Below are positions 7,209 to 14,100 of a stretch of 23,808 nucleotides of DNA, one piece after another (position 1 is the stretch's first letter; each line of letters opens with the position of its first letter). The notes beneath the pieces are model-generated. The model saw nothing but the letters and a program-made list of their open reading frames with translations. It ran no database searches and was not told the origin of the DNA. The translations under genes were made by a program, and so were the position numbers. Source of the DNA: Poindextera sp035294785 (GTDB lineage Bacteria; Pseudomonadota; Alphaproteobacteria; Caulobacterales; Caulobacteraceae); the NCBI GenBank assembly GCA_035294785.1, contig DATGKF010000133.1, positions 1-23,808 on the forward strand, given 5' to 3'.

Positions 7209-7778
7209 ATGGCCCAGGAGCCGATGCAGTATCTGGGAGTCAACCACGTGGCGCTGGTGGCGCGCGACATGGCCGAGACGGTCGCCTTCTACGAGGGCGT
7301 GCTCGAGATGCCGCTGGTGAAGACGGTCGAGTTCCCGGGCGGCCGCGGCCAGCACTTCTTCTTCGACTGCGGCGGCGGCGGGCTGATCGCCTTCTTCTGG
7401 TTCAAGGACGCCCCGCCGATCGCGCCAGGCGTCGCCTCGATGCACGCCGACGTGCGCAAGAACGGCTCGATGACCGCCATCGCCTCGATGAACCACCTGG
7501 CCATCTCGATCCCGGTGGAGAAGTTCGACGCCTATGTCGCGCGGCTGAAGAGCAAGGGCGTCGGCGTCTATGTCATCAACCACGACGATTCCGAGGCGGG
7601 CGCGGCGGCCGAGATGCACGACGGCGTCTGGATCCGTTCGATGTACTTCCGCGACCCGAACGGCATCCACATGGAGCTGGCGGCCCTGACCCGCGCCTTC
7701 CGCCCCGACGACGTCGCCCACGACCCGGTGAACGAACGCGGCGAGCACGTGCCAGCCAAGGCGACCGAGCCCGCCTGA
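7209..7778 (+). CDS. VOC-family protein (glyoxalase/extradiol dioxygenase fold)
   Basis: A 189-residue protein of the vicinal-oxygen-chelate superfamily: two paired beta-alpha-beta3 modules in the cytoplasm. Module 1 starts with LGVNHVALVARDMAETVAFY (residues 9-28), with H13 as likely metal ligand. Module 2 starts with MNHLAISIPVEKFDAYVARL (94-113), with H96, and ends with FRDPNGIHMELAAL (147-160), giving E156. The end of module 1 (GGLIAFFWF) lacks the usual acidic ligand, so metal binding may be incomplete or use another residue. GGAGGA lies 5 nt upstream of the ATG. VOC proteins include glyoxalase I, fosfomycin-resistance proteins, epimerases and ring-cleaving dioxygenases; which applies cannot be decided. 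It is convergent with the GNAT gene, with a 22-nt gap. Confidence 0.85.
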   Translation: MAQEPMQYLGVNHVALVARDMAETVAFYEGVLEMPLVKTVEFPGGRGQHFFFDCGGGGLIAFFWFKDAPPIAPGVASMHADVRKNGSMTAIASMNHLAISIPVEKFDAYVARLKSKGVGVYVINHDDSEAGAAAEMHDGVWIRSMYFRDPNGIHMELAALTRAFRPDDVAHDPVNERGEHVPAKATEPA

Positions 7779-7800
7779 CCATCACGACGACCCTGCGCGA

Positions 7801-8262
7801 TCAGCCGGCGGGCCTGTCCTTGCGCATGTGGACGGTCACCCCGCGCTCGCTCGTCTCCTCGCGCTCGACCACGTACCCGAGGCCGGCGTAGAGGCGCAGG
7901 TTCGTCTCGAACCGCTGGTTGGTGTAAAGCCGCGTGCCCCGCAGCCCCGCCTCGGCCGCCAGCCTTTCGGCCAGTCTGAGGAGGCGCGCGCCGTAGCCCC
8001 GCCCCTGGAAGGTGGGCAGCACCGCGACATTGACGATCAGGAGCCAGCCCTCCTCGGGCGTCGTCTCGATCAGCGCCACCAGCCGCGGTCCGACGAACAG
8101 CAGGTCGAAGCGATGCGCCGCGACGGCCTCGGCATAGTCCACCGTCATCGGCAGCGGCTCGCGGCCGATCACCTCGACCCAGTCCAGATAGGCCTCGTGC
8201 GTCACAACGCCGATGGCGTCGGCGTCGGCCGCGGTCGCGACGCGCAGAGTGACGCCGTCCAT
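7801..8262 (-). CDS. GNAT-family N-acetyltransferase
   Basis: A 153-residue GNAT enzyme that would transfer acetyl from acetyl-CoA to an amine of unknown identity. The N-terminus VTLRVATAADADAIGVV (4-20) is the usual first strand and helix. The core strand IVNVAVLPTFQGRGYGARLL (76-95) contains the acetyl-CoA-binding motif Q-x-x-G-x-G (Q86 to G91), followed by helix RLAERLAAEAG. The C-terminal block TNLRLYAGLGYVVER (about 119-133) is the family-typical N-x-x-x-x-x-Y-x-x-x-G-F/Y-x-x segment. It lies 4 nt downstream of the small membrane protein gene on the same strand, so the two are probably one operon. Substrate not inferable. Confidence 0.9.
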   Translation of the reverse strand: MDGVTLRVATAADADAIGVVTHEAYLDWVEVIGREPLPMTVDYAEAVAAHRFDLLFVGPRLVALIETTPEEGWLLIVNVAVLPTFQGRGYGARLLRLAERLAAEAGLRGTRLYTNQRFETNLRLYAGLGYVVEREETSERGVTVHMRKDRPAG

Positions 8263-8266
8263 CCCG

Positions 8267-8473
8267 TCAGCCCTTGGGCCGGCGGCCGCGGTTGGCCCAC
8301 ACGATCAGCATCGCCGCGGCGGCGATGAGGAAGGCGCCGTTGCCGGTGAGCGCGACGCTGCCATGCAGTCGCGCCGGCGGGACGATGGCCGGGATCACCG
8401 CCAGCCCCTCGAGCACCCACGCCGCGCCGAGCAGAACCGCCAGCGCGCCGATGACGCTGAGGACGATACGCAT
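8267..8473 (-). CDS. Small two-helix membrane protein
   Basis: A 68-residue protein with two hydrophobic segments: IVLSVIGALAVLLGAAWVLE (about residues 3-22) and NGAFLIAAAAMLIVWA (about 44-59), ending in the basic tail NRGRRPKG. The start ATG at 8471-8473 was preferred over an upstream in-frame ATG at 8563 because the extension (SRLADGAKFDHGRAASGKRG) is charged and not membrane-like, and a purine-rich stretch (GGGAGGCAGGCGG on the minus strand) precedes it. Small proteins with this layout and the phrase WVLEGL are common in Caulobacterales, but no function is known to me. It is first in a probable two-gene operon with the GNAT gene, 4 nt apart. Confidence 0.7.
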   Translation of the reverse strand: MRIVLSVIGALAVLLGAAWVLEGLAVIPAIVPPARLHGSVALTGNGAFLIAAAAMLIVWANRGRRPKG

Positions 8474-8556
8474 GGCCGCCTGCCTCCCTCGCTTCCCTGA
8501 AGCGGCCCTTCCATGGTCAAACTTCGCGCCATCGGCAAGGCGGGAGCTTGAAGGGA

Positions 8557-9636
8557 TTGCCAACCGAGGCGCGGGCGATCGTCGGGGACGGGGCGGGCGG
8601 CTTCGCCGACGCGACGCTGACGCTCGGCGACCCGGGACCCGGCGAGGTGCTGGTGGCGATCCGCGCCAGCGGCGTCTGTCACACCGATCTCGACAGCCTG
8701 AGCTGGGGGCGGCCGCTGATCCTCGGCCATGAGGGCGCGGGGGTTGTCGAAGCGGTCGGCGACGGCGTCAGCCACGTGGCGGCCGGCGACCGGGTGCTGC
8801 TGAACTGGGCGATCCCCTGCGGGATGTGCGTCCAGTGCCGGCGGGGCGCCGAGGCCCTCTGCGAGGCCAAGCCGTCCGTGCCGCGCGAGCGGTTCGGCTG
8901 GTCGGGCGGGCGCATCTGGCCGAGCTTCGGGCTGGGCTCGATGGCCAGCCACGCGATCGTGGCCAAGCCGGCGGTCGTGAAGATCGAGGTCGACGTTCCC
9001 TTCACCTCGGCCGCCATCCTCGGCTGCGGGGTGATGACCGGGTTCGGCTCGGTGGTGAACGCCGCCAAGGTCGAGCCCGGATCGAGCGTGGTGGTGCTGG
9101 GTTGCGGCGGCGTCGGCCTGAGCTGCGTCCAGGGCGCGGCCTACGCCGGCGCCGGCATGGTGATCGCGGTTGACGTGAAGGCGGAGCGCCTGGCGCTCGC
9201 GCAAGCGTTCGGCGCCACGCACACGCATCTGGCGAGCCGCGACGACGCCGGCCTGCTCGCGGCCGCCAAGGCGGTGAAGGCGCTGATCGGCCGCGGCGCC
9301 GACTACGCCTTCGAATGCACCGCCGTGCCCGAACTGGGCGCCGCGCCGCTGGCCATGGTGGCGAACGGCGGGACGGCGGTGGCGGTCAGCGGCATCGAAC
9401 AGGTGGTGGCGATCGACATGCAGCTGTTCGAATTCGACAAGCTCTACATCAACCCGCTCTACGGCCAGTGCCGGCCGTTCAGCGACTTCCCAAGGCTGCT
9501 CGATCTCTATGCGCGCGGGCGGCTGAAGCTGGACGAGATGGTGACCGCGACCTTCCCGCTCACCGCCGCCGGTCTCCGCCAGGCGTTTGCGGCCATGCGC
9601 GCCGGCGAAGGCGCCAAGACGGTGCTGGTCCCGTGA
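8557..9636 (+). CDS. Zinc-dependent alcohol dehydrogenase (MDR superfamily)
   Basis: A 359-residue medium-chain dehydrogenase oxidising a primary or aryl alcohol with NAD(H). Catalytic zinc ligands are in SGVCHTDLDSL and GHEGAGVVEAVGDGV; the structural zinc site has its four cysteines in CGMCVQCRRGAEALC. The cofactor fold is VVVLGCGGVGLSCVQGAAYA followed by VIAVDVKAERL, where the Asp after the second strand points to NAD rather than NADP. The layout resembles class III/aryl-alcohol type enzymes, including glutathione- or mycothiol-linked formaldehyde dehydrogenases, but substrate is open. TTG at 8557 is chosen because GGGAG at 8542-8546 lies 10 nt upstream and the protein then begins PTEARAIV as relatives do; TTG at 8548 is only 1 nt from that site. 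It diverges from the small membrane protein gene. Confidence 0.93.
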   Translation: MPTEARAIVGDGAGGFADATLTLGDPGPGEVLVAIRASGVCHTDLDSLSWGRPLILGHEGAGVVEAVGDGVSHVAAGDRVLLNWAIPCGMCVQCRRGAEALCEAKPSVPRERFGWSGGRIWPSFGLGSMASHAIVAKPAVVKIEVDVPFTSAAILGCGVMTGFGSVVNAAKVEPGSSVVVLGCGGVGLSCVQGAAYAGAGMVIAVDVKAERLALAQAFGATHTHLASRDDAGLLAAAKAVKALIGRGADYAFECTAVPELGAAPLAMVANGGTAVAVSGIEQVVAIDMQLFEFDKLYINPLYGQCRPFSDFPRLLDLYARGRLKLDEMVTATFPLTAAGLRQAFAAMRAGEGAKTVLVP

Positions 9637-9680
9637 GCCCAACACGGCGCGCCCGCGCAGAGGCCCGAGCGGACGCGCCA

Positions 9681-9709
9681 TTGACGCCGGGCGGGCGCGC
9701 CCGGAGTAT
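9681..9709 (+). promoter_or_regulatory. Candidate promoter with inverted repeat in the spacer, upstream of the AI-2E permease
   Basis: TTGACG (9681-9686) is a good -35 hexamer. A 17-bp spacer leads to GAGTAT (9704-9709), a weak -10 with three of six consensus bases. The spacer and first -10 base form a perfect inverted repeat, CCGGGCG-GGCG-CGCCCGG (9687-9704). A repressor site there would block RNA polymerase, or the repeat could be an unrelated 3' hairpin of the ADH mRNA (no T tract). The ATG at 9736 has AAGGAG 9-10 nt upstream. Confidence 0.3.
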
Positions 9710-9735
9710 CGCCGCCACGCGAAGGAGACCTCGCC

Positions 9736-10860
9736 ATGGGCCTACCGGCCGAACCGCACCCCGCCAACTCGACGGCGGCGCGCAACGCCCTCGTGGTGCT
9801 GGCGGTGATCGCGGTTGGCGCGGTGCTCTGGCGCCTTTCAAGCATCTTCACGCCGCTGGCGATGGCGCTGCTGCTCACCATCATGATCGACTCCTTCTCG
9901 CGCGTGCTGCGCCGGCGGCTGCGACTGCCGCCGATCGCCGCCATGCCGCTGGCCATGCTGATCGCTATCGTCGGGTTCGGCGCCGTGGCGCTGGTCGTGG
10001 GGGCGAACGCCAGCGGGTTCGTGAGCGAGCTCTATGGCTATGCGCCCAAATTGGACGCCTTGCTCGCCAAGCTGGCCGGCGCGGTCGGGGTCTCGGTGCC
10101 GCCGACGATCGCCCAGCTCGTGCAGCAGATTAACCCGGCCAGCTACCTCGGCCCGGTCGCCGCCGCCCTGGAAGGATTCGCCGCCGCGGCTTTCCTGGTG
10201 ATGATCTACCTGGGCTTCCTGCTCGCCTCGCGCGCCGGCTTCGAGCGCAAGATGGCGATGCTCTATCGCATTCCGGGCGAACGGCACCGGGCGGCGGCGG
10301 TCTTCCTGCGCATTCGCAACGGCGTCGAGGGCTATCTGTGGGTGCAGACCGTCGCCTGCTTCATCATCGCGATCGGATCTTGGGGGGTGATGGCGGCGAT
10401 CGGGCTGAACAACGCGGTCTTCTGGGCCTTCCTCATCTTCATCATCGGCTACATCCCGATCATCGGCGGCATGATCGGCGTGATCATGCCGACGATGTTC
10501 GCGCTGGTGCAGTTCGAAGGCTGGTGGCGGGCGGCGGCGCTGTTCGTGGGGCTGCAGCTCATCGGATTCGTGGTTGGCTCGATTCTCTATCCGCGGATGC
10601 AAGGCAAGAGCCTGAACATCGATCCGGTCGTGGTCCTGCTGGCCCTTGCGTTCTGGGGGGTGATCTGGGGCGTGCCGGGGATGATCCTCTCGACCCCGCT
10701 CACCGTGGTCGCCATGGCCGTGCTCGCGCAGTTCGACGGGACGCGCTGGATCGCGGTGATGCTGTCCTCGGACGGCGATCCCCTGGGCGACAAGAAGCTG
10801 GCCGCTGCGATCAAGGCGCACGCCCGGACGGGCGCCCCGGCGGCGGTCGCCAACCGTTAA
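9736..10860 (+). CDS. AI-2E family transporter (TqsA/PerM-like permease)
   Basis: A 374-residue inner-membrane protein with the AI-2E family plan: two N-terminal helices (about 18-35 and 38-50), a pair near residues 65-88, a central soluble stretch (about 95-140), then a C-terminal bundle. Family-typical elements are FTPLAMALLLTIMIDSFSRV (residues 38-57), the segment NAVFWAFLIFIIGYIPIIGG (225-244) with the conserved helix-breaking PIIGG, and the tail block ILYPRMQGKSLNIDPVVVLL, where the G-x-x-L-x-x-x-P-V motif is characteristic. Despite the name, few members are shown to export autoinducer-2; others move sodium/protons or are uncharacterised. The start has AAGGAG upstream. No quorum-sensing gene is nearby, so substrate is open. 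Confidence 0.92.
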   Translation: MGLPAEPHPANSTAARNALVVLAVIAVGAVLWRLSSIFTPLAMALLLTIMIDSFSRVLRRRLRLPPIAAMPLAMLIAIVGFGAVALVVGANASGFVSELYGYAPKLDALLAKLAGAVGVSVPPTIAQLVQQINPASYLGPVAAALEGFAAAAFLVMIYLGFLLASRAGFERKMAMLYRIPGERHRAAAVFLRIRNGVEGYLWVQTVACFIIAIGSWGVMAAIGLNNAVFWAFLIFIIGYIPIIGGMIGVIMPTMFALVQFEGWWRAAALFVGLQLIGFVVGSILYPRMQGKSLNIDPVVVLLALAFWGVIWGVPGMILSTPLTVVAMAVLAQFDGTRWIAVMLSSDGDPLGDKKLAAAIKAHARTGAPAAVANR

Positions 10861-10890
10861 CAATTTTTCACCCGGCCGGGGTGGCGTTCG

Positions 10891-11063
10891 CCGTCTGAAC
10901 ACCTATCTGGAGAGTCGTCCGGGGTTTTCCCCTCCCTGGACGGGAGGCTCGGCGTCGAACAGCGGCGCCAGACGGTTTCCCAAGCGAAGGCCATCTCGTC
11001 GTTCCCCCCCGCGATGAGAGCCGCGCCGCCGGATGGAGCATCCTCCGGCGGCGTTCGCTTTTT
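10891..11063 (+). ncRNA. Candidate structured leader or small RNA before the glutamate dehydrogenase gene
   Basis: A chain of stems is visible on the plus strand. The closing stem pairs CCGTCTG (10891-10897) with CAGACGG (10969-10975). Inside it a hairpin (10916-10942) pairs CGTCC with GGACG and GGGG with CCCC around a TTTT loop, leaving a 5-base bulge. Another hairpin (10994-11019) pairs TCTCGTCG with CGATGAGA through one G-U pair and carries seven C in its loop. The last hairpin is the terminator at 11024-11063. I match none of this to tmRNA, SRP RNA, RNase P RNA, a glycine riboswitch or another named RNA. It could be a cis-acting leader controlling the glutamate dehydrogenase by attenuation, or an independent small RNA. 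Chance pairing is a real risk at this GC content. Confidence 0.35.
11024..11063 (+). terminator. Probable intrinsic terminator/attenuator 45 nt before the glutamate dehydrogenase start
   Basis: A perfect 10-bp stem, CGCCGCCGGA (11024-11033) with TCCGGCGGCG (11044-11053), encloses a 10-base loop and is followed by TTCGC and five T (11059-11063). This is the clearest intrinsic-terminator-like signal in the window. It lies 164 nt past the AI-2E permease stop and only 44 bases separate its T run from the next start codon, leaving little room for a promoter. It either ends a small RNA or permease transcript, or attenuates the glutamate dehydrogenase. Confidence 0.6.
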
Positions 11064-11107
11064 CAGCCCCTCGAAATACACCGCGCGGGCGAGTAAGCGT
11101 CTCAGGC

Positions 11108-14100
11108 ATGAACGATCGCGGCGGACGTCCCGCCAATCGAACGGCAGGGACCGCGCTCGCGGGCGCCTTCACCACAGCGCTCGGCGAAGAGCGGCTGGAT
11201 GCGCGTCAGGCCGCCTTCATCGCGCAGATGGCCGAGGACGTGCGGCCCGAGGAGACGCCGGACCTGACGCCCGCAGCGCTCGCCGCCGGCTTCGCCGACC
11301 TCTGGCGCTTCGCAGACCAGGCGACGGGGGACGAGCCCGCCATCCGCATCGCGGCGGCCGGCCCCCACGCGCAACTCGACATCGTCCAGCCGGACTCGCC
11401 GTTCCTCGTCGACAGCGTGATGAACGAGGTAGCCGACGCCAGGCTGCCGGTGCGCGCCATGTTCCATGCTGTTGTCCCGGCGGCGCGCGGCGCGGCCAAA
11501 CGCTCGATGATCCAGGTGCTGGTGGATCCGCTCGCCGACGCGCAGGCCGAGGCGCTCATCGCCCGCGTCCGGGCCGCGCTCGCCGACGTGCGCCTGGCGG
11601 TCGGCGACTATCGGGCCATGCAGGCGATGGTGGACCAGGCCAGCGGCGAACTGGGCGCGCGCAAGGGCGACATCCCCGCCGACGACCTGGCCGAGATGAC
11701 GGCCTTCCTCGCCTGGCTGCGCCGACACTTCATCTTCCTCGGAGCGCGCCGCTACGAGTATCCCCGCACCACGACCGGCCGCTACACCGCCGATGAGCCG
11801 CGCTACCGCCCCGAGGGCTGCCTCGGCGTGCTGCGCGACCAGTCGCGCGGCGTGCTGCGCCGGTCCAGCGAGCCCGCCATCGTCTCGGCGCAGCTGCGCC
11901 GCGAACTCGATCGCGACACGCCGCTGATCATCGGCAAGTCCGATTTGAGGAGCCACGTGCACCGGCGCGGGCACATGGATTACGTCGGCGTGCGCCGCTA
12001 TGGCGCGGACGGAAAGGCGGTGGGCGAGACCCGCTTCGTCGGTCTGTTCGCGGCCGAGGCCTATGACGACCCGGTGCAGGCGATCCCGCTGCTCCGGCGC
12101 AAGGTCGAACAGGTGCTGGCCTCGTCCGGGGCCCCGGCCGGCGGCCACCGCGACCGCCGGCTGCACAACGTGCTCGAGAACTTGCCGCGCGACGAACTGT
12201 TCCAGCTCTCCACCGAGGCGTTGCAGGACCTGGCGCTGGGCGTACTGCACCTGAACGACCGGCCGCGGGTCAAGCTCTTCGCACGCCGCGACCCGTTCGA
12301 CCGTTTCGTCTCCATCCTGCTCTACCTTCCGCGCGACGCCTACGAGGCGGGGTTAGTGGCGCGCGCCGGGCGCATGTTGAGCGAGGCCTTCGGCGGGCGC
12401 ATCTCGGCCTACTACCCCAGCTTCTCCGACGCCCCGCTGGCGCGCGTGCATTACATTATCGGCGTGACGCCGGGCGCGCTGCCGACGCCGGATCTCGGCA
12501 AGCTGGAAGCGGCGATCGCCGACGCCGCGCGCAGCTGGGAGTCGACGCTGGAGGCCGCGCTCCGCGCCGACCCTGTCGCCGATGCGCAGGCCGGCGGCTT
12601 GCTTGCCCGCTACGCCGCCGGGTTCCCGCCAGGTTATCGCGACCTCTACGACGGCGCCGAAGCGGTGCGCGACATCGCGATGATGGAGCCGCTCGGGCCG
12701 GACCGGCCTGTCGCCGTGCGCGCGCATCGCAAACCCGAAGATCCGCCGGCGGCGTTCCGCCTGAAGCTCTATCGCTGGGACGCCGCCGCGCCCCTGGCCG
12801 ACGTCCTGCCGATCCTCGACAACATGGGCCTCAAGGGGCTGGCGGAAGATGGGTTCGCCGTGCCGCGCGCCGGCGACGAGCCGGACCTCGTGTGGGTGCA
12901 CGAGTTCAGCCTCACACAGGCCGATGGCGAAGCGATCGCCTTCGCACGCGTGAAGCCCGCCTTCGAGGACGCCTTCATGGCCGTCTGGGAGGGCCGGGCC
13001 GAAGACGACGGCTTCAACCGGCTGGTGACCGCGCTCGGCGTCTCCTGGCGCGAGGCGGCGCTGATGCGGGCGCTCGCCCGCTACCGGCAGCAGTCGGGTC
13101 TCGATCCCGGCGAGGCCGTGCAGCAGGCGGCGCTGGCCGACCAGGCCGGCATCGCGCGGCTGATCCTGGACATGTTCGCCGCCCGGTTCGACCCGGCGTT
13201 CGCGGGCGACCGGGAGGCGAAGACAGACGCCCTCGCCGCCGAGGTCGTCGAGGCGCTGCGCGCCGTCGAGAGCCTCGATGTCGACCGGGTGTTGCGCCGG
13301 CTGGCCGCGCTCGTCCGCGCGCTCACCCGCACCAACTATTACCAGCTTGCCGCGGGCGGCGGCCCCAAGCCCTACATCAGTTTCAAGCTCGCCTCGCGCG
13401 AACTCGAGGACCTGCCGGAACCGAAGCCGTACCGCGAGGTCTTCGTCGCCGCCCCGCATGTCGAGGGCGTTCACCTGCGCTTCGGGCCGGTGGCGCGCGG
13501 GGGCATCCGCTGGTCGGATCGGCGCGACGACTTCCGCACCGAGGTCCTGGGCCTGGTGAAGGCGCAGAACGTCAAGAACGCGGTGATCGTGCCCGTGGGC
13601 TCGAAGGGCGGCTTCTATCCCAAGCGCCTGCCACGCGGTGGGACGATGGACGCAACGCGCGAGGCGGCCGTCTCCGCCTATCGAACCTTCCTGTCGGGCC
13701 TCCTTGACCTCACCGACAACCTCGCGGCCGACGGAAGCGTCGTCGCGCCGGAGCGCGTCGTCGTGCACGACGCCGACGATCCTTATCTGGTCGTGGCCGC
13801 CGACAAGGGCACGGCCACCTTTTCCGACATCGCCAATGCGTTGGCGGAAGACTACGGCTTTTGGCTCGGCGACGCCTTCGCGTCCGGCGGCTCTGCCGGC
13901 TACGATCACAAGGCCATGGGCATCACCGCCCGCGGCGCCTGGGAGGCGGTGAAGCGCCACTTCCGCGAACTCGGCAAGGACATCCAGGCCGAGCCCTTCA
14001 CCGTCATCGGCGTCGGCGACATGTCTGGCGACGTCTTCGGAAACGGCATGCTGCTGTCGGAAGAGATCCGGCTGGTCGCCGCCTTCGACCACCGCGACGT

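Noticed and set aside
10858..10868. Intrinsic terminator right after the AI-2E permease gene (TTTTT at 10864-10868)
   Set aside because: Only a 4-bp stem precedes the T run, too weak to support a call.
10891..11063. Glycine riboswitch (GGAGAG and CTCAGGC-like words near the glutamate dehydrogenase gene)
   Set aside because: The conserved CCGAAGG/GCAA core is missing, and CTCAGGC lies at the start codon without the following AAAGGAC. The word matches look accidental.
10870..11063. 6S RNA, SRP RNA or RNase P RNA
   Set aside because: The stretch is too short for RNase P RNA, lacks the SRP GGAAGGAAGCAG-type block, and I could not see the long bubble-interrupted hairpin of 6S RNA.
11033..11107. 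Upstream ATG for the glutamate dehydrogenase
   Set aside because: It lies in the terminator stem, adds a non-conserved Pro/Arg-rich stretch, and has no ribosome-binding site.
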